A stretch of 64,000 bases of DNA from Ascidiimonas aurantiaca (GCF_037646345.1 NZ_JBBEWR010000010.1:62001-126000), one strand, 5' to 3'; shown: positions 43,162-52,928, counted from the first letter of the stretch. Numbers and translations are program-made. The notes: generated from the sequence alone by a model not told the origin.

Positions 43162-45531
43162 ATGTCAAGTTGTTATCATTGTGGTGACGAATGTAATGCC
43201 TCTCCCATCGTATTTGAGGAAAAGGAATTTTGTTGTAATGGGTGTAAAACTGTTTATGAGATCCTTTCTTCTAACGACCTCTCCTGTTATTATGACCTTG
43301 AAAAAGCACCGGGGGCTTCTCCTCAGGAAGCCAAAAACCGTTATGATTTTTTAAGCAATCCTGATATTGCAGAAAGACTTTTAGAATTTAGCGATGGCAA
43401 TATACAGGTTGTCAATTTGTATATACCACACATTCATTGCAGCTCGTGTATTTGGATACTCGAAAATCTTAACCGTTTGCAGCCTGCAGTGGTAAGTTCT
43501 CAGGTAAACTTTCCTAAAAAAACAGTGCGAATTACTTTTAACAGCGACCAGGTCTCTTTAAAGGAACTTATTATTCTGTTGGCATCTGTTGGGTATGAAC
43601 CGTATATTTCCCTCAATGACTATGACTCCGGAAAAAAGAATATTAACCGAAGTCTTATCATAAAATTAGGGGTTGCCGGTTTTGCTTTTGGCAATGTTAT
43701 GTTTTTGTCTTTCCCTGAATATTTTGAAGTTGGGGAATACTGGCTGGAGCAATATAAACATCTTTTCCGGTGGATCATGTTTGCTTTTTCAGTACCGGTA
43801 GTCTTTTATTCGGGTAGTGATTACTTTGTGGCGGCTGTAAAAGGGCTTCGCAAGGGTCTTTTGAATATTGATGTGCCCATTGCACTGGGGATACTGGTCC
43901 TTTTTGTACGTAGCACAACTGAGATTATTTTTGATCTGGGTTCCGGCTTTTTTGACAGCCTTACAGGGCTTGTTTTTTTCCTTTTACTGGGCCGGTTTTT
44001 TCAGCAAAAAACCTATAGCTTTCTTTCTTTTGAGCGGGATTATAAATCATACTTCCCCATTGCAGTAACACGAATAAAAACTGATAAAACCGAAGAAAAC
44101 ATTCAGGTGTACGATATTGAGCCGGGAGACCGGTTGCTTATACGAAACCTGGAACTCATTCCGGTAGATGGTATTTTGTGTAAGGGTGACGCCCGTATTG
44201 ATTATAGTTTCGTTACCGGTGAGTCCAGAGCGGTGCGAAAAGAATCAGGTGACAAACTGTATGCCGGAGGTAAACAGCTATCTGGTGTTATTGAAATGGA
44301 AGCCATAAAATCGGTACAGCAAAGTTACCTTACACAATTGTGGAGTAACTCTGTATTTCAAAGAGATAAATCAGACACCTTTCAAACACTTACCAATGCC
44401 ATAAGCAAAAGATTTACATATATAGTTCTTTCTATAGCCATCATATCTTCTGTATTCTGGTTATTTTATTATCCTCCAAAAGCACTTAACGTGTTTACCG
44501 CAGTACTTATTATTGCCTGCCCCTGTGCTATTGCGCTCGCTGCACCTTTCACAATGGGAAACCTTCTGCGTATTTTTGGGAAACGCAGGTTTTATCTCAA
44601 AAACGCTACTGTAATTGAGCAGATAGCCAAAACCAATGCCATTGTATTTGATAAGACCGGTACTATTACCACCCATAAAGAACAATCGGTTCAGTATAAC
44701 GGCACACCTCTTAATGGTGAAGAAGAAAAGCTGTTAAAAAATACTCTCAGAGCTTCGAGCCATCCGCTAAGCCGGCAACTTTACGAATTACTGGATGCCC
44801 ATCAAATCACTACACTGGACAACTATAACGAATATATTGGCAAGGGCCTGGAGGCCTCACTCGAAGGAAGAAGTATAAAAGTTGGGTCGGCCTCATACGT
44901 AGGCTCTCCTACCCAAATATCTGAACTTAATACATCTGTACATATTAGCACGGATAATACTTATAAAGGCCATTACGTTTTTTACAATCAATACCGGGAA
45001 GGTATGACCGATGTTTTTGAAGAGCTTTCTAAAACTCACAGCATAAGCATTCTATCTGGAGACAATGCAGGTGAAAAATCGCGGTTACAAGAATTGCTCC
45101 CCGAAGGCGTATCATACCATTTCAATCAAAAACCAGATCTTAAACTGGAATACATCCAGTCTTTACAAGAAACCGGTTTTGAAGTGATCATGATAGGTGA
45201 TGGACTCAATGATGCGGGAGCCCTGGCCCAAAGCAATGTGGGAATAGCCGTTTCAGAAAACGTAAATGTTTTTTCCCCGGCCTGCGATGCAATTATGGAT
45301 GCTTCAGTCTTTCATAAGTTACCAGACTTTTTAAAGGCTTCTAAACGAGCGGTCTCTATAGTTAAGTGGAGTTTTGTACTCTCTTTGCTTTACAATATTA
45401 CCGGACTCTATTTTGCGGTTACGGGACAACTGGAACCTGTGATAGCAGCCATTTTGATGCCATTAAGCTCGATAAGTATTGTTGTCTTTACAACAATTGC
45501 TACAAACTTTTTAGGACGAAGGTTAAAATGA
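43162..45531 (+). CDS. ccoI: Copper-transporting P-type ATPase for cbb3 oxidase assembly
   Basis: A 789-residue P1B-type ATPase that supplies copper to the cbb3 oxidase. The N-terminus has a Cys-rich metal-binding segment (CYHCGDEC, CCNGC) and an HMA-like domain with the site HCSSCIW (about 93-99). Six or more TM segments surround the ion-path motif CPC (about 453-455, within IIACPCAIALAAPF). Catalytic motifs are VTGES, DKTGT (about 498-502), and GDGLNDAGAL. It is followed 74 bp later by ccoS. Its own promoter carries a CRP/FNR-like box. Confidence 0.96.
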   Translation: MSSCYHCGDECNASPIVFEEKEFCCNGCKTVYEILSSNDLSCYYDLEKAPGASPQEAKNRYDFLSNPDIAERLLEFSDGNIQVVNLYIPHIHCSSCIWILENLNRLQPAVVSSQVNFPKKTVRITFNSDQVSLKELIILLASVGYEPYISLNDYDSGKKNINRSLIIKLGVAGFAFGNVMFLSFPEYFEVGEYWLEQYKHLFRWIMFAFSVPVVFYSGSDYFVAAVKGLRKGLLNIDVPIALGILVLFVRSTTEIIFDLGSGFFDSLTGLVFFLLLGRFFQQKTYSFLSFERDYKSYFPIAVTRIKTDKTEENIQVYDIEPGDRLLIRNLELIPVDGILCKGDARIDYSFVTGESRAVRKESGDKLYAGGKQLSGVIEMEAIKSVQQSYLTQLWSNSVFQRDKSDTFQTLTNAISKRFTYIVLSIAIISSVFWLFYYPPKALNVFTAVLIIACPCAIALAAPFTMGNLLRIFGKRRFYLKNATVIEQIAKTNAIVFDKTGTITTHKEQSVQYNGTPLNGEEEKLLKNTLRASSHPLSRQLYELLDAHQITTLDNYNEYIGKGLEASLEGRSIKVGSASYVGSPTQISELNTSVHISTDNTYKGHYVFYNQYREGMTDVFEELSKTHSISILSGDNAGEKSRLQELLPEGVSYHFNQKPDLKLEYIQSLQETGFEVIMIGDGLNDAGALAQSNVGIAVSENVNVFSPACDAIMDASVFHKLPDFLKASKRAVSIVKWSFVLSLLYNITGLYFAVTGQLEPVIAAILMPLSSISIVVFTTIATNFLGRRLK

Positions 45532-45540
45532 TCCTTAAAG

Positions 45541-45584
45541 CTGACATTCGTCATTTTTTAAGAAGTCATTCACAAATACTTTTA
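45541..45584 (+). promoter_or_regulatory. CRP/FNR-like box and -7 element of the ccoS-ccoNOQPGH operon
   Basis: The box CTGAC-ATTC-GTCAT is at 45541-45554, 9 bp after the ccoI stop. The -7 element TACTTTTA (one mismatch) is at 45577-45584. The centre-to-centre distance is 33 bp, and the ccoS start codon is 21 bp downstream. Confidence 0.78.
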
Positions 45585-45605
45585 CGCAATAATTCATTTT
45601 AGATT

Positions 45606-45803
45606 ATGAGTGTCATCTATGTTTTACTTACCATCAGCATTATCGTAGCCATTTTTTTCTTCGTGATCTTCATCTTTTCCGTAAAAAGCGGTCAGTTTGA
45701 TGATGTATATACCCCATCAGTACGTATGCTGTTTGAAGACGAAATTATCAAACAAACAACAACAAATAAAAAGCAAACAACCCATTCAGAAAAACAAGAA
45801 TAA
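45606..45803 (+). CDS. ccoS: cbb3 oxidase assembly protein CcoS
   Basis: A 65-residue protein with one N-terminal TM segment (about 3-25), followed by the short CcoS signature region (SGQFDDVYTPSVRMLFED, about 30-47). CcoS is needed for cofactor insertion in cbb3 oxidases. It is only 3 bp before ccoNO, so the two are translationally linked. It is the first gene of the oxidase operon, 21 bp downstream of the -7 element. Confidence 0.93.
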   Translation: MSVIYVLLTISIIVAIFFFVIFIFSVKSGQFDDVYTPSVRMLFEDEIIKQTTTNKKQTTHSEKQE

Positions 45804-45806
45804 GTT

Positions 45807-48011
45807 ATGGAAGTACAACAGTTCTATTACGATAATAAAATCGTTAAAAAGTTCATCTATGCGACACTCTTCTGGGGTGTCATTGGGATGACCGTGGGCC
45901 TATTGCTGGCCTTTATGTTTTTATTCCCAAATATTACGGATGGCATCTCATGGCTGAGTTTCGGCCGACTGCGTCCGCTGCACACAAATGCAGTGATTTT
46001 CGCATTTGTAGGGAACGCCATTTTTGCAGGTGTTTACTACTCGCTGCAGCGACTGCTCAAAGCACGTATGTTCAGTGATGCTTTAAGTAACATCAATTTT
46101 TGGGGATGGCAATTAATCATAGTTGCTGCTGCCCTTACGCTTCCTCTCGGTTATACTACTTCAAAAGAGTACGCTGAGCTGGAATGGCCAATCGATATTG
46201 CCATAGCCGTAGTTTGGGTTGTCTTTGGCTGGAATATGATTGGCACCATTCTAAAAAGAAGACAGCGCCACCTGTACGTAGCTATTTGGTTTTACCTTGC
46301 TACATTCGTTACCGTAGCGGTGCTTCATATTTTTAACAGTCTTGAACTGCCGGTAAATGCGCTTAAAAGTTACTCTGTTTACGCAGGTGTACAGGACGCA
46401 CTGGTACAGTGGTGGTACGGTCACAATGCGGTGGCATTCTTTCTTACCACTCCTTTCCTGGGGCTTATGTACTATTTTGTACCTAAAGCTGCCAATCGTC
46501 CGGTATATTCTTACCGACTCTCTATTGTTCACTTCTGGTCACTCATTTTTATATACATCTGGGCCGGTCCTCACCACCTTCTGTACTCTGCACTGCCAGA
46601 CTGGGCACAAAACCTGGGGGTTACCTTCTCAGTAATGCTTATTGCGCCTTCATGGGGTGGTATGATAAACGGTTTATTAACCCTGAGAGGTGCATGGGAT
46701 CGTGTACGAACAGATCCTGTACTTAAATTTATGGTGGTAGCTATTACCGGTTACGGTATGGCCACTTTTGAGGGGCCTATGCTTTCACTTAAAAACGTAA
46801 ATGCCATTGCGCACTTTAGTGACTGGATCATAGCACACGTACACGTAGGAGCTCTTGCATGGAACGGATTCTTAGCATTTGGTATGGCCTACTGGCTGGT
46901 ACCTCGCCTGTTTAAAACCAAATTATGGTCAACCGGGCTTGCCAATGTTCACTTCTGGGTAGGTACACTCGGTATTATCATGTATGCACTACCAATGTAC
47001 GTTTCAGGATTTACCCAGGCTTCTATGTGGAAACAATTTAACCCTGACGGTACCCTGGTTTACGGTAACTTCTTAGAAACTGTTACCCAGATCATACCTA
47101 TGTACTGGATGCGTGCTATTGGAGGTACATTATATTTAACAGGTATGCTCATTATGTTATACAACATAATTAAAACGGTAAGAAACGGGAGCGCCGTTAC
47201 CGATGAGCTTGCAGAAGCTGCACCTCTTAACAGAGTTACCAAAAAACGTGTTGCCGGAGAAGGATATCATACCTGGTTAGAAAGAAGACCTGTAAAACTT
47301 ACCATTTTCGCTACAATCGCCATTCTTATTGGTGGTATTGTTCAAATTGTACCCACTATTATGGTTAAATCCAATATTCCAACCATTACCAGTGTAAAAC
47401 CATATACACCTCTTGAGCTGGAAGGAAGAGATTTATACATACGTGAAGGCTGCGTTTCATGCCACTCACAGCTTATTCGTCCGTTTAGGAGTGAAACCGA
47501 ACGTTACGGAGAATACTCCAAAGCCGGAGAGTATGTGTACGACCATCCTTTCTTATGGGGTAGTAAGCGTACTGGGCCTGATTTAATGCGAATAGGTGGA
47601 AAGTACTCAGATAACTGGCACCTCAATCACTTCTATGATCCGCAGACCACTTCTTCCGGTTCTATTATGCCGTCTTATAAATGGCTTATACGCAACAAAC
47701 ACGACAGAAGTGAGATTCAGGATAAAATGAAGACCATGGTAACTCTGGGAGTTCCCTACACTGAAGAAGATATCGCAAATGCGCAGGAGTCTATGAATGC
47801 ACAGGCCATGCAAATTGAACAAAACCTTTACAGTGATCCTGATTTTGCAGAAACCTATGAAGCAGATAAAAAATATGCACGGGATAACGGGCTGGACTTT
47901 GTAGAGATGAAAGATCGGGAAGTAGTAGCGCTTATTGCCTATCTGCAACGACTGGGAACCGATATTAAAGTGAAAAATGCCGATGACAACTTAACGGCAG
48001 AAAATAAATAG
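45807..48011 (+). CDS. ccoNO: Fused CcoN-CcoO subunits of cbb3 cytochrome c oxidase
   Basis: A 734-residue fusion. The CcoN part (about 1-470) has twelve hydrophobic segments and the haem/copper-binding histidines in stretches such as VQWWYGHNAVAFFLT, WAGPHHLLYSALPDW and IAHVHVGALAWNG. The CcoO part (about 500-725) begins with a TM anchor and has one haem site, GCVSCH near residue 548, in REGCVSCHSQLIRPFRSE. The fusion is typical of Bacteroidota. Together with CcoP it reduces O2 to water at high affinity, pumping protons across the inner membrane. Confidence 0.96.
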   Translation: MEVQQFYYDNKIVKKFIYATLFWGVIGMTVGLLLAFMFLFPNITDGISWLSFGRLRPLHTNAVIFAFVGNAIFAGVYYSLQRLLKARMFSDALSNINFWGWQLIIVAAALTLPLGYTTSKEYAELEWPIDIAIAVVWVVFGWNMIGTILKRRQRHLYVAIWFYLATFVTVAVLHIFNSLELPVNALKSYSVYAGVQDALVQWWYGHNAVAFFLTTPFLGLMYYFVPKAANRPVYSYRLSIVHFWSLIFIYIWAGPHHLLYSALPDWAQNLGVTFSVMLIAPSWGGMINGLLTLRGAWDRVRTDPVLKFMVVAITGYGMATFEGPMLSLKNVNAIAHFSDWIIAHVHVGALAWNGFLAFGMAYWLVPRLFKTKLWSTGLANVHFWVGTLGIIMYALPMYVSGFTQASMWKQFNPDGTLVYGNFLETVTQIIPMYWMRAIGGTLYLTGMLIMLYNIIKTVRNGSAVTDELAEAAPLNRVTKKRVAGEGYHTWLERRPVKLTIFATIAILIGGIVQIVPTIMVKSNIPTITSVKPYTPLELEGRDLYIREGCVSCHSQLIRPFRSETERYGEYSKAGEYVYDHPFLWGSKRTGPDLMRIGGKYSDNWHLNHFYDPQTTSSGSIMPSYKWLIRNKHDRSEIQDKMKTMVTLGVPYTEEDIANAQESMNAQAMQIEQNLYSDPDFAETYEADKKYARDNGLDFVEMKDREVVALIAYLQRLGTDIKVKNADDNLTAENK

Positions 48012-48044
48012 TGATCTTAATTATAGAAAACAAAATATAGCATT

Positions 48045-48233
48045 ATGTTGAAATTTGTTAAACATCATATGGCCAGCATAGAGGGAATAGAAATATTCCC
48101 CATTATTTCACTGCTTATCTTCTTTATTTTCTTCACCGTACTCTACTGGTGGGTGTTTAGTGCAAAAAAAGAATATATCAAAAAGGTGAGTGAAATTCCA
48201 TTAGAAAACAACCAAAACAACCAGACATTATGA
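48045..48233 (+). CDS. ccoQ: CcoQ-like small subunit of cbb3 oxidase
   Basis: A 62-residue protein with one TM segment (about 17-37), an YWWVF motif and a basic segment right after it. This is the form and position of CcoQ/FixQ between CcoO and CcoP. It overlaps the ccoP start by 4 bp (ATGA), indicating coupled translation. Confidence 0.85.
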   Translation: MLKFVKHHMASIEGIEIFPIISLLIFFIFFTVLYWWVFSAKKEYIKKVSEIPLENNQNNQTL

Positions 48234-49192
48234 AAACCATTGCATCTTATTTAAGAATACTGGGCTTTTTGCTCGCCACCTTTATCCTCATGGAGCTTAC
48301 TCTGGATACGGGAGAGCAATGGGCTATTGAGAAATACCCTGTAATCTGGGCTGTTTTGGGAATAGTTTTCCTCTTTATTTCAGCTATTGAAGTATGTATA
48401 GAGGCTTTTAAATCAGTTCTTTTCCGCAGCCTTAGTGCTGATGCTCAGGAACGGTATCTCGAGGCAGATGCGCTAAGAAAAGACAATCAGTTTGTCTGGA
48501 TCAAGCGTATGTACAAAAAACTGGCCGGAGGGAAAGCCATTGAAGAAGAACATGAGATTATTCTCGACCATAATTATGACGGTATTAAAGAGCTTGATAA
48601 CAGCCTTCCGCCCTGGTGGGTATATGGCTTTTACATTACCATAGTATTTGCTGTTATTTACCTGGCACGATATCATATTTTTGAAGGTCCTGATCAAACC
48701 ATGGAATATGAAAGAGAAGTAGCTGCCGCAGAAGCTGCTATCGAAGAGTATAAAAAAACCGCTAAAGATCTGGTTGATGTAAATACGGTGGTAGTACTAA
48801 CTGACGCTTCTGATCTGGCTGCAGGTAAAAATATCTTTCAGGTAAATTGTGTAGCCTGCCATAAAGAAGACGGTGGCGGAGGTATAGGTCCTAACCTTAC
48901 TGATGAATACTGGATACTGGGAGGCGGTATTAAAAATGTATTCCGTACCATCTCTGAAGGAGGGCGTGACGGTAAAGGTATGGTGGCCTGGAAACAAAGC
49001 CTTAAACCTGCTGAGATTGCTCAGGTTGCCAGTTATTTACTTACGTTTCAGGGAACAACACCCGCAGAACCCAAAGACCCTGAAGGTGAGATCTGGGTAG
49101 ATCCGGATGCTCCTGCAGAAACAGAGCCTACCAGTACCGAAGAAGAGCTTTTAGAGAAAGTAACGGATTCGGTAACGGTAAGTATGAATTAA
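48230..49192 (+). CDS. ccoP: CcoP-like monohaem cytochrome c subunit of cbb3 oxidase
   Basis: A 320-residue subunit. Two TM segments at about 9-28 and 36-54 precede a cytoplasmic helix; the cbb3 N-terminal signature (GIKELDNSLPPWWVYGFY) with a third TM follows at about 118-150. A periplasmic cytochrome domain holds one haem site, CVACH (207-211), in contrast to the two sites of proteobacterial CcoP. The tail is acidic and Pro/Thr rich. It delivers electrons from cytochrome c or quinol-linked donors to CcoO/CcoN. Confidence 0.93.
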   Translation: MKTIASYLRILGFLLATFILMELTLDTGEQWAIEKYPVIWAVLGIVFLFISAIEVCIEAFKSVLFRSLSADAQERYLEADALRKDNQFVWIKRMYKKLAGGKAIEEEHEIILDHNYDGIKELDNSLPPWWVYGFYITIVFAVIYLARYHIFEGPDQTMEYEREVAAAEAAIEEYKKTAKDLVDVNTVVVLTDASDLAAGKNIFQVNCVACHKEDGGGGIGPNLTDEYWILGGGIKNVFRTISEGGRDGKGMVAWKQSLKPAEIAQVASYLLTFQGTTPAEPKDPEGEIWVDPDAPAETEPTSTEEELLEKVTDSVTVSMN

Positions 49193-49211
49193 AAAAACCG
49201 AAAACAAAATA

Positions 49212-50630
49212 ATGGAAGCCACAGAAGAAAAGTTCAGAGACTCAATTGGAACTATTGACTCAGAAGGTAAACGCTCATGGGTATTTCCCAAAAAGCCAGT
49301 GGGAAAGTATTATGAATACAGAAAACTGGTAAGTTACTTTCTTTTGGCATTCCTTTTTGCTGCTCCCTTTATTAAAATTAACGGGAATCAGTTTTTAATG
49401 TTCAATGTGTTAGAAAGGCGCTTCAATATTTTTGGAGCTCCTTTCTGGCCACAGGACTTTCACCTATTTGTGATCATGATGATCATTGGAGTGGTCTTTG
49501 TTGTATTTTTTACAGTAGCCTATGGACGTATTTTCTGTGGTTGGATCTGCCCGCAAACCATATTTATGGAAATGGTTTTCAGGCGTATTGAATATTGGAT
49601 TGAAGGCGATCGTGGTAAACAAATACGCTTGTCCAAACAGCCCTGGAACGGAGAAAAAATACGTAAAAAGGTTGTGAAATGGAGTATTTTTGCCATTATC
49701 TCATTTCTAATAGCAAATGTATTCCTCGCCTACCTTATAGGAAGTGACAGCCTGATAAGATATATCTCTGAAGGACCAACAGCCCATATGAGCACTTTTA
49801 TTTCACTATCCATTTTTACCGCTGTTTTTTACTTCATTTTTTCATGGTTTCGTGAGCAGGTATGTATCATAGCATGTCCTTACGGAAGGCTGCAGGGGGT
49901 ACTGCTGGACAATAAATCTATAGTAGTTGCGTACGATTACATAAGAGGAGAAAAAGAGGTAGGGCGTGCCAAATTCAAAAAGAACGAAGATCGTGTTGCT
50001 TCTGGTAAAGGTGACTGTATTGATTGTTTTCAGTGTGTACATGTTTGCCCAACCGGAATAGACATTAGAAACGGTACGCAGTTAGAATGTGTTAACTGTA
50101 CTGCCTGTATTGATGCCTGTGACAGTATCATGGAAAGTGTTAATCTTCCCAAAGGCCTCATTAGATACGCAAGTATTGATAATATAGAAAAGAAAGCAAA
50201 GTTCAAATTCTCTACCCGTTTAAAAGGGTACACCGCCGTATTGGGTATTTTGATCGCCGTATTCACGGGAATGCTTTTCCTCAGGAACGATCTGGAAGCC
50301 AATATTCTTAGGCTGCCCGGGCAATTGTACGAGCACAAAGGAGATAACATGATAAGTAATGTGTACACCTACAAACTGGTCAATAAGACCACAAATGAAA
50401 TTGAGGATGTCCACTTTAAGTTACTATCTCATAACGGTACCATTGAGTTGGTAACCCATAAAAACTTTACAGTTCCTGCCCAGGATCTTGCAGAAGGTAC
50501 ACTCTTTATTGAAATTAACCAGGCAGCCCTTAAAGGAGACAAAGACCGGTTAGAAATAGGAGTGTATAGTGGTGACGAACTCATTGAAACCACCACTACC
50601 GCTTTCCTGGGGCCCAGAAGTTACAATTAG
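49212..50630 (+). CDS. ccoG: CcoG/FixG-type ferredoxin-like cbb3 assembly protein
   Basis: A 472-residue membrane protein implicated in copper reduction for cbb3 maturation. There are four or five N-terminal TM segments with a Cys pair in GRIFCGWICPQT, a later conserved REQVCIIACPYGR, and two 4Fe-4S sites (CIDCFQCVHVC, then CVNCTACIDAC; about 262-300). The C-terminal part has another TM and an Ig-like domain (about 360-470). It is 19 bp after ccoP in the same operon. Confidence 0.95.
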   Translation: MEATEEKFRDSIGTIDSEGKRSWVFPKKPVGKYYEYRKLVSYFLLAFLFAAPFIKINGNQFLMFNVLERRFNIFGAPFWPQDFHLFVIMMIIGVVFVVFFTVAYGRIFCGWICPQTIFMEMVFRRIEYWIEGDRGKQIRLSKQPWNGEKIRKKVVKWSIFAIISFLIANVFLAYLIGSDSLIRYISEGPTAHMSTFISLSIFTAVFYFIFSWFREQVCIIACPYGRLQGVLLDNKSIVVAYDYIRGEKEVGRAKFKKNEDRVASGKGDCIDCFQCVHVCPTGIDIRNGTQLECVNCTACIDACDSIMESVNLPKGLIRYASIDNIEKKAKFKFSTRLKGYTAVLGILIAVFTGMLFLRNDLEANILRLPGQLYEHKGDNMISNVYTYKLVNKTTNEIEDVHFKLLSHNGTIELVTHKNFTVPAQDLAEGTLFIEINQAALKGDKDRLEIGVYSGDELIETTTTAFLGPRSYN

Positions 50631-50664
50631 AAAAATAAGTTTACTAACAAAAAAGATACGTATT

Positions 50665-51111
50665 ATGAAAATAAACTGGGGAACAAGTATTGTTATAGCA
50701 TTCGTTCTTTTTATTGGGTTTATCATGTATTTCGTCATTCCTATGATGACCAGCGAAGAATACAGTCATGACCTGGTAACTGAACAATACTATAAAAAAG
50801 AGCTCGACTTCCAAAAAGAAGTGGATGCTGAAAAAAAAGCTATTGCAGATAACAAGACCATACAGGTAAAAAAAGTATCTGAAGGGTTATACGTATCTTT
50901 TCCTTCAGATCTCTCTCCTGGTAAGATATCAGGAAATATATTCCTATACAGGCCATCCGACAAAAAAATGGATTTTAAAGTTCCTCTGGTTTTGTCTGAT
51001 ACTAATTTGCTCATACCTGGCAAAAACCTCGCGGATGGCCGTTGGAATATTACCATTCAATGGGAATACATGGGCGAATCATACATGCTAAAAAAACAGA
51101 TTACTTATTAA
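50665..51111 (+). CDS. ccoH: FixH/CcoH-family cbb3 maturation protein
   Basis: A 148-residue protein starting at MKINWGTSIVIAFVLF. An upstream ATG at 50569 inside ccoG would add a non-family N-terminus and is rejected. One N-terminal TM (about 6-29) is followed by the FixH signature (DLVTEQYYKKELDFQKEVD) and a beta-rich periplasmic domain. It is needed for cbb3 assembly. It is separated from ccoG by 34 bp and from the SafE-like gene by 6 bp. Confidence 0.9.
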   Translation: MKINWGTSIVIAFVLFIGFIMYFVIPMMTSEEYSHDLVTEQYYKKELDFQKEVDAEKKAIADNKTIQVKKVSEGLYVSFPSDLSPGKISGNIFLYRPSDKKMDFKVPLVLSDTNLLIPGKNLADGRWNITIQWEYMGESYMLKKQITY

Positions 51112-51117
51112 CTATTC

Positions 51118-51819
51118 ATGTTATATACGGCTATTATATTAGGGCTTTTAGGAAGTTTTCACTGCATAGGCATGTGTGGCCCCATAGCTTTTATGCTGCC
51201 GTTACGAAATACAGGGAAATCCAGTAAAATAGTAAAAATACTATTGTATCATACGGGCAGGCTTATGGCTTACGGGCTGCTGGGGCTTATTTTTGGTGTT
51301 CTTGGAAAAGGCTTGTATCTGTTTGGTATGCAACAGCGTTTATCACTTTTAATTGGCATTTTAATGATTATTGTCGTATTGCTACCTATACAAATTTTTA
51401 ATAAGTATAATTTTTCAAAGCCTGCTTTCAGATTAGTAACACGTATCAAATCTGGCCTGGGTAATGCTCTGAAAAAACAAACCGCAGATACCTTTCTCAC
51501 TATAGGGCTCTTGAATGGCTTATTACCCTGCGGACTTGTATATATGGCAATTTTTGGAGCCATTGCCACCGGAGATGCCGCGCAGGGGGTGTTGTATATG
51601 GTGCTCTTTGGTGCGGGAACCATGCCTCTTATGACACTTGCCGTTTATGCAGGCAACTTTTTATCTGGAGCAGCAAGAAAGCGCATTACCAAAGCAATTC
51701 CTTATATTATTATAATTATTGGTATTTTATTTATAATTCGAGGACTGGGACTCGGTATTCCTTACCTGTCTCCACAACCTGCTGTTGAAACAGCTTCCTC
51801 CTCTATAGAATGCCATTAA
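51118..51819 (+). CDS. TauE/SafE (YtfN/CcoH-associated) family membrane protein
   Basis: A 233-residue polytopic membrane protein with six hydrophobic segments and the CHC-type metal-like start FHCIGMCGPIAFMLP (about 14-28), as in the sulfite-exporter-like family encoded in cbb3 loci. It is presumed to take part in metal handling for the oxidase; the substrate is unknown. It starts 6 bp after ccoH and is followed 16 bp later by thioredoxin. Confidence 0.85.
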   Translation: MLYTAIILGLLGSFHCIGMCGPIAFMLPLRNTGKSSKIVKILLYHTGRLMAYGLLGLIFGVLGKGLYLFGMQQRLSLLIGILMIIVVLLPIQIFNKYNFSKPAFRLVTRIKSGLGNALKKQTADTFLTIGLLNGLLPCGLVYMAIFGAIATGDAAQGVLYMVLFGAGTMPLMTLAVYAGNFLSGAARKRITKAIPYIIIIIGILFIIRGLGLGIPYLSPQPAVETASSSIECH

Positions 51820-51835
51820 TATTACAGTAGCTATT

Positions 51836-52138
51836 ATGAAAAACAATTTCCAAAAAATCATACAATCTGAAACACCCGTGCTCGTAGATTTTTATGCAGA
51901 CTGGTGTGGTCCCTGTAAGATGTTAGCTCCCATTCTTGAAGAGGTAAAACAGGATTTGGGAGATGCTGTAAAAATCATAAAGATTGATGTGGATAAAAAT
52001 CCAAAGGTAGCGGCCGCTTACCAGATACGCGGCGTACCTACCATGATTCTTTTTAAAAATGGCAACCCTTTATGGCGACAATCCGGAGTACTTCAAAAAA
52101 ACCATATTGTTCAAGTCATTAAGTCGCATAGTCAATAA
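51836..52138 (+). CDS. trxA: Thioredoxin
   Basis: A 100-residue cytosolic thioredoxin with the active-site WCGPC motif (Cys24, Cys27) and the downstream conserved cis-Pro context (IRGVPTMILFKNG). Full-length fold, no signal peptide. It follows the SafE-like gene by 16 bp, so it is probably in the oxidase operon; thiol reduction may serve metallochaperone maturation. It could also be a general thioredoxin read-through product. Confidence 0.9.
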   Translation: MKNNFQKIIQSETPVLVDFYADWCGPCKMLAPILEEVKQDLGDAVKIIKIDVDKNPKVAAAYQIRGVPTMILFKNGNPLWRQSGVLQKNHIVQVIKSHSQ

Positions 52139-52196
52139 TTTTTTCCGTAATTTACAAGGCCGTAGTCTTCATTTTTTGTAATCAATAAATTTCTCA

Positions 52197-52898
52197 ATGA
52201 GTGTACATATAGAAGCGAAACCGGGAGCTATTGCCGATGCTGTTCTATTACCTGGTGACCCCCTGCGCGCGCAATGGATAGCCGAAAACTTCCTTTCCAA
52301 CCCCATATGCTATAATCGCATACGTGGTATGTGGGGATATACTGGCACCTATAAAGGTAAGCAGATCTCTGTTCAGGGAAGTGGTATGGGTATCCCCTCT
52401 GCTATGATCTATTATCATGAGCTTATTGTTAACTATGGCATAAAAAAACTCATTAGAGTAGGCACTGCAGGTTCTTACCAAAAACATGTGAACGTAAGAG
52501 ACATTGTACTGGCAATGTCTGCTTCAACCAACTCTTCTATCAATAAAGCAAGGTTTAACCAGGCAGATTATGCACCTACCGCCCATTTTGATTTGTTTCT
52601 AAAAGCATGCAATTATGCTTCCCAACAGGGGATCTCTGTGAAAGGAGGACCTATTCTAACATCTGATGAATTTTATACAGATGATCCGGAGTATTTCAAA
52701 AAATGGGCTGCCTATGGAATACTGTGTGTAGAAATGGAAACAGCCGGGCTATACACCATAGCAGCCAAACACAAAGTACAGGCACTTTCTATACTCACTA
52801 TTTCAGATTCTTTGGTAACTAAAGAAGAAACCTCTGCTGCTGAAAGGGAAACTACTTTTAAAGAAATGATCGATATTGCATTGAACATCGCGATATGA
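52197..52898 (+). CDS. deoD: Purine-nucleoside phosphorylase, DeoD type
   Basis: A 233-residue hexameric-type enzyme cleaving purine (deoxy)nucleosides with phosphate. Signatures: VLLPGDPLRAQWIAE near the start, the VQGSGMGIPSAMIYYHEL phosphate/base block (about 60-77), GTAGS, and a terminal VEMETAGLYTIA (about 178-189, base specificity). It lies 58 bp after trxA and converges with hemN. The stops are 30 bp apart, with a 16-bp perfect palindrome (TTTTGATTAATCAAAA, 52910-52925) between them that may act as a bidirectional terminator. Confidence 0.95.
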   Translation: MSVHIEAKPGAIADAVLLPGDPLRAQWIAENFLSNPICYNRIRGMWGYTGTYKGKQISVQGSGMGIPSAMIYYHELIVNYGIKKLIRVGTAGSYQKHVNVRDIVLAMSASTNSSINKARFNQADYAPTAHFDLFLKACNYASQQGISVKGGPILTSDEFYTDDPEYFKKWAAYGILCVEMETAGLYTIAAKHKVQALSILTISDSLVTKEETSAAERETTFKEMIDIALNIAI

Positions 52899-52928
52899 CC
52901 AACCCGGCTTTTTGATTAATCAAAATGC

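Noticed and set aside
52910..52925. Perfect 16-bp palindrome TTTTGATTAATCAAAA as a regulatory site
   Set aside because: It lies between the converging stops of deoD and hemN, not in a promoter. It is more likely part of a weak bidirectional terminator and has the wrong spacing for the regulon box.
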